A DNA stretch of 64,000 nucleotides from Nocardioides panzhihuensis (GCF_013408335.1 NZ_JACBZR010000001.1:1426001-1490000), one strand, 5' to 3'. Shown: positions 42,569 through 51,693, counted from the stretch's first letter. Translations and numbers: made by a program. The notes: generated by a model not told the origin, from the sequence alone.

Positions 42569-43284
42569 ACGGAGTATTCGACCTCGCCGGCACAGACGGC
42601 GTAGGGCCGGTCATCGTCCCCGACGAGGAGCCGGTCTTCCGGGCCGAGTGGGAGAAGGCCGTCTTCCCGATGTTCGCCATGTGCTTCCGTGCGGGCTTCT
42701 TCGGCGTCGACCAGTTCCGCCACGGCATGGAGCATATCGATCCGGCCGTGTACCTGAAGTCGCCTTACTACGAGCACTGGGTACACACCGTCGAGCACTT
42801 CGGGGAGAAGCTCGGCAAGCTCGACATGGCGGAGCTCGACCGGCGTACGGCCCACTACCTGGCCAACCCGGACGCCCCGCTTCCCGAGCACGCCGATGCC
42901 CCGGAGCTGCTGGCGTTCGTGAACGCCGTCGTCCCCGCCGGCGCCCCGGCCAAGCGTCCTTCGGACAAGGTCGCCCGCTTCAAGGTCGGCGACATCGTCC
43001 GTGTTGACCGCTCCGCGCCCAAGGGACACACCCGCCGGGCCCGCTACGTCCGTGGCGCGGTTGGCGAGGTGGTCATGCACCACGGCCCGATGGTCTACCC
43101 CGACACGGCCGGCAACGGCCTGGGCGAGAACCCCGAGCACGTCTACACCCTCAGGTTCACCAGCGAGGAGCTGTGGGGCGCCGAGCACGCCGAACCCAAC
43201 GGCTCCGTCTACTTCGATGTCTGGGATCCCTACATCGAACTCGTCACCTCCGCCACCGACAACACCGAAGGAGCAGTCGCATGA
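42565..43284 (+). CDS. nthB: Nitrile hydratase beta subunit
   Basis: This 239-residue beta subunit of nitrile hydratase, with the alpha subunit, hydrates nitriles to amides. Family features are [16 protein letters not shown], the [20 protein letters not shown] region and the C-terminal SH3-like barrel with [10 protein letters not shown] and [14 protein letters not shown]. It overlaps both amidase and alpha genes by ATGA junctions. The beta-alpha-activator order is typical of cobalt-type enzymes, and the beta subunit shields the metal site. Confidence 0.94.
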   Translation: MNGVFDLAGTDGVGPVIVPDEEPVFRAEWEKAVFPMFAMCFRAGFFGVDQFRHGMEHIDPAVYLKSPYYEHWVHTVEHFGEKLGKLDMAELDRRTAHYLANPDAPLPEHADAPELLAFVNAVVPAGAPAKRPSDKVARFKVGDIVRVDRSAPKGHTRRARYVRGAVGEVVMHHGPMVYPDTAGNGLGENPEHVYTLRFTSEELWGAEHAEPNGSVYFDVWDPYIELVTSATDNTEGAVA

Positions 43285-43883
43285 GCGCCACCATCCGTAC
43301 CCAGGAGGAGATCGCCGCTCGTGTCAAGGCGCTGGAGTCGATGCTCATCGAATCCGGCGTCATGACCACCCAGGCCATCGACCGGATGGTCGAGATCTAC
43401 GAGCACGAGGTCGGGCCGCAGCTCGGTGCCAAGGTGGTCGCCAAGGCGTGGAGCGACCCGGACTTCAAGGCCCGGCTCGTCGAGGACGCCAGCGAGGCCT
43501 GCAAGGAGCTCGGCATCAGCGGCCTGCAGGGCGAGGACATGGTGGTCGTGGAGAACTCCGAGAGCGTCCACAACGTCATCGTGTGCACCCTCTGCTCCTG
43601 CTACCCCTGGCCGGTCCTCGGCCTCCCGCCGAACTGGTACAAGGACCCGCAGTACCGCGCAGCAATCACCCGCGAGCCGCGCAAGGTCCTGAGCGAGGCG
43701 TTCGGCTTCACCGTCCTCGACAACGCCGAGGTACGCGTGTGGGACTCCAGCAGCGAGATGCGCTACTGGGTCCTGCCGCAGCGTCCGGGCGGCACCGACG
43801 GCTGGACCGAGGAGCAGCTCAGCGAGCTGGTGACGCGTGACTCGATGATCGGCGTCGGGCCCGTCGCGCCGGTGGCATCATGA
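43281..43883 (+). CDS. nthA: Nitrile hydratase alpha subunit, cobalt type
   Basis: This 200-residue metal-carrying subunit contains the claw motif VCTLCSC (residues 101-107): Cys102, Cys105 and Cys107 with Ser106 bind a low-spin metal. Thr at position 103 (CTLC instead of CSLC) marks the cobalt rather than the iron form. The two cluster cysteines Cys105 and Cys107 are expected to be oxidised to sulfinic and sulfenic acids. It overlaps the beta and activator genes. A cobalt importer lies three genes downstream, matching the metal prediction. Confidence 0.94.
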   Translation: MSATIRTQEEIAARVKALESMLIESGVMTTQAIDRMVEIYEHEVGPQLGAKVVAKAWSDPDFKARLVEDASEACKELGISGLQGEDMVVVENSESVHNVIVCTLCSCYPWPVLGLPPNWYKDPQYRAAITREPRKVLSEAFGFTVLDNAEVRVWDSSSEMRYWVLPQRPGGTDGWTEEQLSELVTRDSMIGVGPVAPVAS

Positions 43884-44314
43884 CCGCCGCAACCTTGCCG
43901 GGCCCCTACACCCCTGCCGAGGTGCTGAGGGAGTCTCGACGACAGGTGCAAGACCTCGTCTGCGGAATGCCGGGCACCGACCCGAGCCAGATGGGCTTCG
44001 AGTTTCCCTGGGAGATCCGGGCCTTCGCCATGGCGGTCGCCGCACACAAGGCACTCGGGTTCGACTGGACCGAGTTCCAGGCCGCGCTGATCGCATCGAT
44101 CCAGAAGTGGGAGGACGCCACGGGCTCGACAGCTGAGCAGCCGTGGTCCTACTACGAGCACTGGGTCGCGGCACTCGAGACGGTGATGGCAGTCCACGGC
44201 TCCCTCCCCGAGGCAGATCTTGACGCGAAGACCCAGCGGATCCTCGCCGAGCCGCCCAACCGCAACCACCACGAAGCTCACACCGAGCCCATCGCGATAG
44301 ACCCCGCCAGCTGA
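43880..44314 (+). CDS. Nitrile hydratase activator (metallochaperone-like)
   Basis: This 144-residue nitrile hydratase accessory protein resembles P14K/NhhG-type activators, which help insert cobalt by exchanging the alpha subunit. Visible features are [19 protein letters not shown] and a helix with [12 protein letters not shown], homologous to the beta subunit N-terminus, as is known for this family. The ATG overlaps the alpha stop. It ends with a polar tail rich in His ([10 protein letters not shown]), which may bind metal. Confidence 0.88.
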   Translation: MTAATLPGPYTPAEVLRESRRQVQDLVCGMPGTDPSQMGFEFPWEIRAFAMAVAAHKALGFDWTEFQAALIASIQKWEDATGSTAEQPWSYYEHWVAALETVMAVHGSLPEADLDAKTQRILAEPPNRNHHEAHTEPIAIDPAS

Positions 44315-44362
44315 TCTCTCCCGCTGTTACCTCCCGCTGTTCCCAACCGAAAGGAACCCATC

Positions 44363-44560
44363 ATGGCAACCGAGAACACCGCCTCCCTTGGCGGCAACCT
44401 GACCGCAACGGCCATGGCGCTCGCCCTTGCCGCAGTCGCCCTGTTCAGCGTGCTGTTCCTCCTGCAGGAGAACGGCGCTGTGATCGGTGCGGACAACGGC
44501 ATGTGGCTGCACGAGGTCACCCATGACGCGCGGCACGCCCTCGGCGTTCCCTGCCACTGA
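44363..44560 (+). CDS. cbtB: CbtB cobalt transporter subunit
   Basis: This 65-residue protein has one transmembrane helix (about residues 13-35) and a C-terminal His-rich segment HEVTHDARHALGVPCH. This matches CbtB, the small partner of CbtA in predicted B12- or cobalt-regulated cobalt import. It follows the nitrile hydratase activator by 48 nt, with AAAGGAA before the ATG, and precedes cbtA by 11 nt. Confidence 0.9.
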   Translation: MATENTASLGGNLTATAMALALAAVALFSVLFLLQENGAVIGADNGMWLHEVTHDARHALGVPCH

Positions 44561-44571
44561 GCGACGAGCTC

Positions 44572-45387
44572 ATGACCAGCACCCCAGCCACCCTGGGCCG
44601 CACCGTCGGCCACGGCGCCCTCGCGGGCGCCGTGGCCGGCTGCGCCGGCGCCGCGGTGATGTACTTCCTCGTCGAGCCCTCCATCCGGACTGCGATCGCG
44701 ATCGAGGACGCAGCGAGCAAGGCGGCAGAGTCCTCGGGTCACTCCCACACCCACGCGCCGGGTCACACCCACGTGTCCAGCGAGCTGGTGACCCGTGGTG
44801 AGCAGGTGGTCTACGGCATGCTGACCGCGGTCGTCGTCGGCACATTCATCGGCGTCGCCTTCGCGCTCGTGCACCGATACTTCGGTCGCCGGATCGCGGG
44901 TCGTGGCCTACCTGGGTCCGCGTTGATTCTCGCGGCTCTGGGATTCCTCACGCTCACGCTTGCTCCCGCCATCGTCATCCCGGCCAATCCTCCTGCGGTC
45001 GGCGACCCAGCGACGGTCAACCTCAGGACCCTGACGTACGTGGGCACCATCGTCTGCGCTGTCGCCTTCACCGGAATGGTCATCGCGGCTTCACGGGCGA
45101 CTTCGCTCTCGACTCGGAACCGCACTCTGGCCGCCAGCGCCGTCGCTGTTGCCGGTGTCATGGTTCTCCTGTTCGGGATTCCGAACCGTCCCGACGCCAT
45201 CCCCGCCGATGTTCCAGCTGGTCTGATCTGGTCATTCCGGCTCGGGTCGATCGCACAGCTTGCGTCGATGTGGCTCGTCATGGGAGCGGTCTACGGCTGG
45301 CTCGCCACAGGATCTCGGAAGAGCAAGGCCGACACGACAGCACACGACCGGGCCGGCGCCCCGGCTGGCCCGCTCTCCTCGGTCTGA
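44572..45387 (+). CDS. cbtA: CbtA cobalt transporter subunit
   Basis: This 271-residue membrane protein has about six hydrophobic helices and an extracytoplasmic His-rich loop (GHSHTHAPGHTHV) after the first helix, suited to cobalt capture. It fits CbtA, usually paired with CbtB and found near cobalamin or cobalt enzymes. Here it sits inside a cobalt nitrile hydratase operon, so it most likely supplies metal for that enzyme. No cobalamin riboswitch is visible in the 48-nt gap before cbtB. Confidence 0.9.
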   Translation: MTSTPATLGRTVGHGALAGAVAGCAGAAVMYFLVEPSIRTAIAIEDAASKAAESSGHSHTHAPGHTHVSSELVTRGEQVVYGMLTAVVVGTFIGVAFALVHRYFGRRIAGRGLPGSALILAALGFLTLTLAPAIVIPANPPAVGDPATVNLRTLTYVGTIVCAVAFTGMVIAASRATSLSTRNRTLAASAVAVAGVMVLLFGIPNRPDAIPADVPAGLIWSFRLGSIAQLASMWLVMGAVYGWLATGSRKSKADTTAHDRAGAPAGPLSSV

Positions 45388-45391
45388 TCTC

Positions 45392-45766
45392 ATGGGAACG
45401 ACGACCAGCCCTCGGGTGCGGATGTGTCGCGGTTGCTGCTGCGGCACCGAACGCAAGCACCCTGATGTCGACCACGACGCCATCGCAGCCGCCCTCGAAG
45501 ACTCACCAGGGCCAGCCATTTCGGTCGTCCGGGTGGACTGCCTGTGGGCATGCGAGCACTCCAACGTCGTCGTCATCAACCCCGCCACCGAGGCCCGCCA
45601 GCGCGGTGCACGACCTGCATGGATCACTCAGGTCAACACCCTGCAGCGCGCCGAAGCCGTCGCGAGCTGGGTGCGCGCCGGCGGGCCTGGGCACGCGCCC
45701 GCACCCGCCGAGCTCGGCCCCATCCTGACCGGCGCCGACATCCACAAGCGCACGACCGGCTGGTAA
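45392..45766 (+). CDS. DUF1636 thioredoxin-like [2Fe-2S] ferredoxin-type protein
   Basis: This 124-residue protein has paired Cys motifs CRGCCCGTE near the N-terminus and CLWACEHS near residue 50. This resembles the [2Fe-2S] thioredoxin-like ferredoxin domain of DUF1636 proteins, which occur with metal uptake genes. Its ATG is 4 nt after cbtA. In this operon it may deliver or sense cobalt, or donate electrons for maturation of nitrile hydratase; that role is inference. Confidence 0.8.
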   Translation: MGTTTSPRVRMCRGCCCGTERKHPDVDHDAIAAALEDSPGPAISVVRVDCLWACEHSNVVVINPATEARQRGARPAWITQVNTLQRAEAVASWVRAGGPGHAPAPAELGPILTGADIHKRTTGW

Positions 45767-45838
45767 CGGGCCAGCGGGCCGCGGGAGCACAGGCTGCCCC
45801 CAACCAACGAAACTCCGCAGGAACCGAAAGGCACAACC

Positions 45839-46912
45839 ATGGAATCCGCGATCGACACCCACCTCAAGTGCCCGCGCACACTCTCTCGGCGAGTGTCCGA
45901 GGACTACACCCCGCCCTTCCCGATGTTCGTGGCACGCGGCGACAAGGCGATCCAGCAGACTGTCATGGCCTACTTCGGGGTCCAGTTCGAAGACGAGTCC
46001 AAGCGTCCGCAAGCTCTCGCCGCGTTCCAGCACATCATCGGCACGTTCAGCCTGGCGGACGGCCCCCTGAGCCACGACCTCACCCACCACGTCGACAACC
46101 AGGACCACCACAACCTGATGGCGGTCGCATACTGGACCGACCCCGCGGCGTACTGCCGCTGGCTTCGCTCCGACGACGTCAACGGCTGGTGGTCTGCCGA
46201 CGAGCGTCTCGACGAGGGCCTCGGCTACTTCCGCGAGATCATCGCGCCCCGTGCTGACCAGTTCGAGACGCTGTACGCGTTCACCGAGGATTTCCCCGGC
46301 ATCGGCGGCGTCATGGGTGAGCGTGGCACCGGCAGCACCGTGAGCGGCGAGATCGAGGAGCACGGCTATTGGGGATCGATGCGCGATCGGATCCCGGCCT
46401 CCCAGGTCGACTGGATGGAGGCGACCGAGGACCTGGTCGTCGTCTCCGGCGACCCGTCGAAAGACGGCCGCGTCATCGTTCGCGGCCACGACAACATCGC
46501 AGTGATCCGCTCCGGCCAGGAGTGGAGCGCCGCCGGTGAGGAGGAGCGCAACCTGTTCTTCGATGAGATCCTGCCAAGCCTTCAGGACGGTATGGACTTC
46601 CTCCGCGACAACGGGGCCGAGATGGGCTGCTACAGCAACCGCTTCGTCCGCTCGATCGACATCGACGGCAACGAGCTCGACGAGAGCTACAACATCGGCC
46701 ACTGGCGCGCGCTCGATAAACTCGAGCGCTGGGCGGAGTCGCACCCGACGCACCTGCGGATCTTCGTCACGTTCTTCCGCGTCGTCGCGGGTCTGGAGAA
46801 GCTCCGCCTCTATCACGAGGTGTCGGTCTCGGACGCCAAGGATCAGATGTTCGAGTACATCAACTGCCACCCGCAGACCGGCATGATGCGAGACGCCCAG
46901 GCTCTCGCCTGA
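45839..46912 (+). CDS. oxd: Aldoxime dehydratase (haem enzyme)
   Basis: This 357-residue haem-containing dehydratase converts aldoximes to nitriles. Residues matching the haem-ligand and catalytic His of the Rhodococcus enzyme (His299 and His320 there) are His305 in THLRIF and His326 in YHEVS, separated by 21 residues as in the reference. Other conserved parts are HVDNQDHHNLMAVAYW and GHWRALDKLE. The ATG at 45839 follows GGAACCGAAAGGCACAACC. It is the last gene of the operon: aldoxime to nitrile (Oxd), amide (NHase), acid (amidase). Confidence 0.94.
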   Translation: MESAIDTHLKCPRTLSRRVSEDYTPPFPMFVARGDKAIQQTVMAYFGVQFEDESKRPQALAAFQHIIGTFSLADGPLSHDLTHHVDNQDHHNLMAVAYWTDPAAYCRWLRSDDVNGWWSADERLDEGLGYFREIIAPRADQFETLYAFTEDFPGIGGVMGERGTGSTVSGEIEEHGYWGSMRDRIPASQVDWMEATEDLVVVSGDPSKDGRVIVRGHDNIAVIRSGQEWSAAGEEERNLFFDEILPSLQDGMDFLRDNGAEMGCYSNRFVRSIDIDGNELDESYNIGHWRALDKLERWAESHPTHLRIFVTFFRVVAGLEKLRLYHEVSVSDAKDQMFEYINCHPQTGMMRDAQALA

Positions 46913-46922
46913 CCCACATGCT

Positions 46923-46959
46923 CCGTTGCCGGGCGGCACCCGAGGCTGCCCGGCAACGG
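46923..46959 (+). terminator. Operon-end hairpin after aldoxime dehydratase
   Basis: CCGTTGCCGGGC and GCCCGGCAACGG form a perfect 12-bp stem with a 13-nt loop, 10 nt after the oxd stop. Together with the upstream start it marks the limits of the aldoxime-nitrile operon. Confidence 0.85.
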
Positions 46960-47390
46960 ATTCCAATGCTGAAACTTCCCAGCCGAGAACGAAAGCCTGA
47001 CCGATGACGACCACGACTTGGTGCTACGACGACGACCTATCCAGCCGACTTCGGCGAATGGGCTTGGGTCCCAGTCGGCACGAGATGCCGATATCTGTGC
47101 GACCGTTCTTTCGGTAGTCGCCTCTGTGAGGGACTATCCACGGTGCCGGGGGAGGAGTGGCAGCAGTAGGCTCTGCGGTAGCGAGACCACTTTGCTCCAA
47201 AGAGCGCCGTGACGGTCAGCGCTGACCCACCGCGTGCCCGGCCGGGGACATCAGGTTCAGGCGTGGACCGATTCGGCGAATTGACTCTGCCGCACCTGAT
47301 CGGTGGCGCAGAGCTGACAGCCGAGCTCGAGGCGAAGCGCGCGCGATCGCCGAGGGCACCTCCGTCGCCGCGGCGCAGTAGCGGCAGGTC
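46960..47390. other. Gene-poor gap between oxd and mftR
   Basis: About 430 nt hold no convincing gene. Short plus-strand frames lack ribosome sites and recognisable composition. No repeat or mobile element is seen. The gap separates the nitrile operon from mycofactocin locus 2. Confidence 0.5.
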
Positions 47391-48002
47391 TCAGCACGAG
47401 ACGTACGAGCGCAGGTGGGCCATCGTGGCGTCGAGCAGGTCGGGGAGTGAGGCGTCCTCGTCGGCGAGCCATGCCTGATACGAGGTCAGGGCGAGGGCGA
47501 GCGAGACCTGACCGACGGTCTGGGGGAGAAGACCGTCTGGGCCGAGACCGGTGCGCTCGGCGACGTACTCGGCGATGACCTCGCGCCAGCTGGCGTAGCG
47601 GAGCACCGAGTGGGCCTGGAGTGCCGGGGTGGTCAGGATCAGGCGCATCCGGTCGCGGTGGCTGGGCTGCGCATCGGCGGGGAAGTCGTTGAACGCGAGT
47701 ACGCCCCGGTGGACCGCTTCGTGCAGCGGTACGTCTGTGGGCATGGAGCGCAGGATCTCGCGGAAGGCGTCGAGGGTGCGGTCGAACTGTCCCCAGGGGA
47801 TGTCGTTCTTGGAGGGGTAGTAGCGGGTGATGGTGCGCCTTCCGACCCCGATCGCCTCGCCGATGTCGTCGAGGGTGGTGGCCTCGAAACCCTTGGTCAC
47901 GAAGAGCCGGAAGGCCGCCTGCTCGATCTCCGCGTGCGTGGTCGCGGCGGGGCGACCGCGGAGCGAGCGGCGCCGTGTCGCGGGGGCGGGCATGGTCGGC
48001 AT
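47391..48002 (-). CDS. mftR: Mycofactocin TetR regulator MftR
   Basis: This 203-residue TetR regulator of the MftR type has a basic N-terminus (RRRSLRGRPAATTHAEIEQAAF), the HTH DDIGEAIGVGRRTITRYYPSK and the family feature NDIPWGQFDRTLDAFREIL. MftR represses the mft genes and is relieved by long-chain acyl-CoAs in mycobacteria. It is divergent from mftA at locus 2, with 140 nt between them. No counterpart is seen at locus 1, which is instead associated with the AcoR-like activator. Confidence 0.9.
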   Translation of the reverse strand: MPTMPAPATRRRSLRGRPAATTHAEIEQAAFRLFVTKGFEATTLDDIGEAIGVGRRTITRYYPSKNDIPWGQFDRTLDAFREILRSMPTDVPLHEAVHRGVLAFNDFPADAQPSHRDRMRLILTTPALQAHSVLRYASWREVIAEYVAERTGLGPDGLLPQTVGQVSLALALTSYQAWLADEDASLPDLLDATMAHLRSYVSC

Positions 48003-48087
48003 CTGCCGAATCTATCAGCAGCGGTTTAGGCAAAAGAATAGTTCGTTCCGGCATTCCCCTATCTTTTTGACCCTGAGTGTCATTAAT

Positions 48088-48101
48088 GTGTTGCGCATCA
48101 C
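48088..48101. promoter_or_regulatory. Candidate MftR operator
   Basis: GTGTTGCGCATCAC is a 14-bp near-palindrome (12 of 14 bases symmetrical) 41 nt before mftA and in the divergent gap with mftR. It fits a TetR-type site. No such dyad was noticed before locus-1 mftA. Confidence 0.4.
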
Positions 48102-48142
48102 CACAACCGCGTCTTCGGGCGCCGAGGATGAAGGAGAGTGTC

Positions 48143-48241
48143 ATGACCCCTGAAGAGAGCACCCAGGTCGTGGACGAGGCCCTGACCGAGGAGTCGTTGA
48201 TCGAGGAGGTCTCGATCGACGGCATGTGCGGCGTCTACTGA
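48143..48241 (+). CDS. mftA: Mycofactocin precursor peptide MftA (locus 2)
   Basis: This 32-residue precursor has the core IDGMCGVY and acidic leader DEALTEESLIEEVS. The AAGGAG before the ATG at 48143 is strong. The last 13 residues are identical to those of the locus-1 peptide (33460-33561), while the leader differs in sequence and length. Confidence 0.95.
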   Translation: MTPEESTQVVDEALTEESLIEEVSIDGMCGVY

Positions 48242-48261
48242 GCCGCGAACCGAGTGATCTG

Positions 48262-48534
48262 ATGACCGCTGTGAGCCTGGACAGTGCGTGGAGCCTGTCG
48301 CCGTCCGTGGAGCTGCGTCCGGAGCCTTTCGGGGCGTTGGCCTACCACTTCGGGAACCGGAAGCTGACCTTCCTCAAGCGTCCCGAGCTGGTGGCGGTGG
48401 TGCGTGCCCTGGGATCTCACCCGGATGTGCGTGGAGCGCTCGAGGCATCAGGGGTGCCGGAGGGCCAGCACGCTGCGTACGTTGCTGCGCTCTCCGGCCT
48501 CGCCAAGACCGACATGATCCGCCCTGTGGCGTGA
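48262..48534 (+). CDS. mftB: Mycofactocin chaperone MftB (locus 2)
   Basis: This 90-residue MftA-binding chaperone carries WSLSPSVELRPEPFGALAYHF and RKLTFLKRPELV and is homologous to the locus-1 copy. The ATG at 48262 is 20 nt after the mftA stop, so the genes do not overlap here, unlike locus 1. An upstream in-frame start overlapping mftA is less likely. Confidence 0.92.
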   Translation: MTAVSLDSAWSLSPSVELRPEPFGALAYHFGNRKLTFLKRPELVAVVRALGSHPDVRGALEASGVPEGQHAAYVAALSGLAKTDMIRPVA

Positions 48535-48541
48535 GGAGACT

Positions 48542-49756
48542 GTGATGAAGCTGGTGGAGCACTTCGAGCTCGGCCTGGATGCGCCGATCTGTCTGACTTG
48601 GGAACTGACGTATGCGTGCAACTTGGAGTGTGCGCACTGCTTGTCGAGCAGTGGTCGGCGTGACCCGCGTGAGCTGAGTACGGAGCAGTGTGAGGCGGTG
48701 ATCGATGAGCTGCAGCGGATGCAGGTGTTCTATGTGAACATCGGCGGCGGTGAGCCGACCGTACGTCCCGACTTCTGGCACCTGGTCGAGTACGCCGTCG
48801 CTCACGACGTGGGGGTGAAGTTCTCCACCAACGGTGTCCGGCTCACTCCGGAGCGGGCGCGGTGGCTGGCGGCCAGCGACTATGTGGATGTCCAGATCTC
48901 CCTCGATGGTGCTACGGCCGAGGTCAATGACCGGGTGCGGGGGACGGGTTCGTATGACACCGCGATCACTGCGCTGCGCAACCTGCACGAGGCGGGGTTT
49001 GGTGATGCGAAGGTGAGTGTGGTCTGCACCCGGGAGAACATCGGGCAGCTCGACGAGTTCAAGGCGATCGCTGACCGGTTCGGTGCGACGCTGCGGTTGA
49101 CCCGGTTGCGTCCCTCGGGTCGTGGCGCGGATGTGTGGGATGAGCTGCACCCGTTGCCCGAACAGCAGCGGGAGCTGTACGAGTGGCTGGTCGCCAACGG
49201 TGACAACGTGCTGACCGGTGACTCTTTCTTCCACCTGGCGGCGTTCGGGCCGGAGGACGGGAGCGGTGCTCTGCCGGGGCTGAATCTGTGCGGAGCGGGC
49301 AGAGTGGTGTGCCTGATCGACCCGGTCGGAGACGTCTATGCCTGCCCGTTCGCGATCCACGACGAGTTCCTGGCCGGCAACCTGCTCGCCGACGGCGGCT
49401 TCGACAAGGTGTGGAAGACCTCGGCGCTCTTCCGGGAGTTGCGTGAGCCGCAGACCGGTGGTGCCTGCTCGGGCTGCGCCCACTACGACTCCTGCCGTGG
49501 CGGTTGCATGGCGGCGAAGTTCTTCACCGGGCTGCCGCTGGATGGGCCGGACCCGGAGTGTGTCCAGGGCTATGGCGAGTCTGCGCTGGCCGGTGCCCGG
49601 ACCATTCCGGCGGCTGGTCAGGACCACTCCCGCAGCGCTCCCAGCCGTAACGCGCCAGTGCTGCTGACCCTCTCCCGACGCCGACCCGACGCCGAGCTGG
49701 CGCCACCGGTGAGCGCCTGCGCGGAGTCGCCGCTGGCCGGCTTCGCCCCCAACTGA
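48542..49756 (+). CDS. mftC: Mycofactocin radical SAM maturase MftC (locus 2)
   Basis: This 404-residue radical SAM/SPASM enzyme has the motif CNLECAHC in the N-terminal third and C-terminal SPASM cysteines (GGACSGCAHYDSCRGGC). It carries out oxidative decarboxylation and Val-Tyr ring formation on MftA. The start may be the GTG at 48542 or the ATG at 48545. Its sequence is nearly parallel to the locus-1 enzyme throughout, with an insert around EDGSGALPG. It is followed by mftD after 30 nt. Confidence 0.94.
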   Translation: MMKLVEHFELGLDAPICLTWELTYACNLECAHCLSSSGRRDPRELSTEQCEAVIDELQRMQVFYVNIGGGEPTVRPDFWHLVEYAVAHDVGVKFSTNGVRLTPERARWLAASDYVDVQISLDGATAEVNDRVRGTGSYDTAITALRNLHEAGFGDAKVSVVCTRENIGQLDEFKAIADRFGATLRLTRLRPSGRGADVWDELHPLPEQQRELYEWLVANGDNVLTGDSFFHLAAFGPEDGSGALPGLNLCGAGRVVCLIDPVGDVYACPFAIHDEFLAGNLLADGGFDKVWKTSALFRELREPQTGGACSGCAHYDSCRGGCMAAKFFTGLPLDGPDPECVQGYGESALAGARTIPAAGQDHSRSAPSRNAPVLLTLSRRRPDAELAPPVSACAESPLAGFAPN

Positions 49757-49786
49757 CCCTCTGAAGACAGAAGCGAGAAAACTGAC

Positions 49787-51025
49787 ATGGCCTGGAAGAA
49801 CCCCTGGAAGCAGAACCCGTGGTTCGAGTCCGTCGCGGTGGCGCAGGAGCGTGCCCGCAAGCGGCTGCCGAAGCCGGTGTATGCGGCTCTGCTGGCCGGG
49901 TCTGAGCGCGGCCAGACGATCGCGGACAACCAGCAGGCCTTCGCCGACCTCGGGCTGGCGCCGCATGTGGCTGGCCATCACGACAAGCGCGAGCTGTCGA
50001 CCACGGTGCTGGGCCAGGAGATCGGGTTCCCGGTGATCATCTCGCCCACCGGCGTACAGGCCGTCCATCCCGACGGTGAGGTCGCGGTCGCGCGGGCGGC
50101 GGCGGCCCGGGGCACGGTGATGGGGCTGTCCAACTTCGCTTCCAAGGCGGTCGAGGAGGTCGTGGCGGCCAACGCGGCGACGTTCTTCCAGATGTATTGG
50201 ACCGGTGACCGGGAGGTGATGATCCGCCGGATGCGCCGGGCCCACGCGGCCGGGGCGAAGGCGCTGATCGCCACCCTGGACTGGTCGTTCTCCATGGGCC
50301 GTGACTGGGGCAGCCCGGAGATCCCGGAGAAGGTCGACATCAACGCGATGCTCAAGTTCGCGCCCCAGGTGATGAGCCGCGGGAAGTGGATGGCGGCGTA
50401 CGCCCGCAGTGGTGGCATCCCGGACCTGACCGCTCCCAACCTGGCACCGATCGCCGATGACGGCAGCCTGGGGGAGCCGCCCACGTTCTTCGGTGCCTAC
50501 TACGAGTGGATGACCACGCCGCCGCCGTCGTGGGACGACGTGGCCTGGATGGTGAGCACCTGGAAGGAGTTGAGCGGAGGCAAGCCGTTCATGCTCAAGG
50601 GCGTGTGCCGGGTCGATGACGCGCTGCGTGCGGTCGATGCGGGTGTGGATGCGATCTCGGTCTCCAACCACGGCGGCAACAACCTCGATGGCACCCCGGC
50701 CACGATCCGGGTGCTGCCTGCGATCGCGACCGCGGTGGGCGACCAGATCGAGGTGCTCCTCGACGGTGGGGTACGCCGCGGCTCCGACGTCGCCAAGGCA
50801 CTCGCCCTGGGTGCCCGTGCGGTGATGATCGGGCGTGCCTACCTGTGGGGCCTGGGTGCCAACGGCCAGGCCGGTGTCGAGAACGTCCTCGACGTCCTCC
50901 GCAATGGCCTCGACTCCGCAGTCCTGGGCATGGGCAAGGCCTCCATCCACGACCTCACCCCCGCCGACCTGGTGATCCCCGACGGCTTCGAACTCGCCCT
51001 GGGCCGACCACTGGGCCGGCCGTGA
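49787..51025 (+). CDS. mftD: Mycofactocin FMN oxidase MftD (locus 2)
   Basis: This 412-residue MftD oxidises the mycofactocin intermediate using FMN. It shares NPWKQNPWFESVAVAQ at the N-terminus, VSNHGGNNLDGTPATIR and LDGGVRRGSDVAKALALGA with the locus-1 protein. A few-residue insertion (ADDGSLGEPP) distinguishes the two. The ATG is preceded by AGAAGCGAGAAAACTGAC. It ends in the GTGA overlap with mftE. Confidence 0.94.
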   Translation: MAWKNPWKQNPWFESVAVAQERARKRLPKPVYAALLAGSERGQTIADNQQAFADLGLAPHVAGHHDKRELSTTVLGQEIGFPVIISPTGVQAVHPDGEVAVARAAAARGTVMGLSNFASKAVEEVVAANAATFFQMYWTGDREVMIRRMRRAHAAGAKALIATLDWSFSMGRDWGSPEIPEKVDINAMLKFAPQVMSRGKWMAAYARSGGIPDLTAPNLAPIADDGSLGEPPTFFGAYYEWMTTPPPSWDDVAWMVSTWKELSGGKPFMLKGVCRVDDALRAVDAGVDAISVSNHGGNNLDGTPATIRVLPAIATAVGDQIEVLLDGGVRRGSDVAKALALGARAVMIGRAYLWGLGANGQAGVENVLDVLRNGLDSAVLGMGKASIHDLTPADLVIPDGFELALGRPLGRP

Positions 51026-51693
51026 GCCTGGTCGACCGTCCGTCGCCGGAGATCGTGCCGGGCGGCACGGTCCTGGTGCCGGTCGGGTCCACCGAGCAGC
51101 ACGGCCCTCACCTGCCGCTCGACGTCGACACCGTGATCGCGACCGCGGTCGCCGACGAGCTCGCCCCGCTCATCGGCGCCTCGGTCGCGCCGGCGGTGCC
51201 GATCGGGGCCAGCGGGGAGCACCAGTCGTTTCCGGGGACCATCTCGATCGGGACCGCGGTGCTGACCTCGGTCCTGGTCGAGCTCGGCCGCTCGCTGACC
51301 ACCTGGGCCGCCCGGGTCGTCCTGGTCAACGGCCACGGCGGCAACCTGGACGCGGTCACGGCCGCCGTCACGGTCCTTCGCGCCGAGGGGAGAAAGGTCG
51401 CCTGGGTGCCCTGTCAGGTGCCCTACGCCGACCCGCACGCCGGGCTCACCGAGACCTCGCTGATGCTGCACCTGGACCCCGAACGGGTACGCCTGCGACA
51501 GGCCGTAGCGGGCAACACCCGGCCGCTGCGTGAGCTGCTGTCCCAGATGTGCGCCGGGGGAGTGGAGGCGGTCTCGGCCAACGGAGTCCTCGGCGACCCG
51601 ACCGGCGCCAGTGCGGAGATCGGCAAACGAATCCTCGCCGAGATGGTCTTCGCTGCCTACGACCGTCTGCAGATCGGTGTCGTGGCGCGATGA
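51022..51693 (+). CDS. mftE: Mycofactocin peptidase MftE (locus 2)
   Basis: This 223-residue creatininase-fold peptidase has GSTEQHGPHLPLDVD and NGHGGNLDAV, and the tail SANGVLGDPTGASAEIG, as in the first locus. It releases the modified dipeptide. The start is a GTG at 51022 overlapping the mftD stop, and the stop overlaps the SDR start, so translation is coupled through the operon. Confidence 0.93.
   Translation: MSLVDRPSPEIVPGGTVLVPVGSTEQHGPHLPLDVDTVIATAVADELAPLIGASVAPAVPIGASGEHQSFPGTISIGTAVLTSVLVELGRSLTTWAARVVLVNGHGGNLDAVTAAVTVLRAEGRKVAWVPCQVPYADPHAGLTETSLMLHLDPERVRLRQAVAGNTRPLRELLSQMCAGGVEAVSANGVLGDPTGASAEIGKRILAEMVFAAYDRLQIGVVAR

Noticed and set aside
43281..43883. Iron-type nitrile hydratase
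   Set aside because: The metal claw reads CTLCSC, with Thr diagnostic of cobalt enzymes, and a cobalt importer is in the same operon.
48374..50950. Long minus-strand frame opposite mftC and mftD of locus 2
   Set aside because: It is an antisense shadow of real mft genes, with His/Arg-rich nonsense composition.
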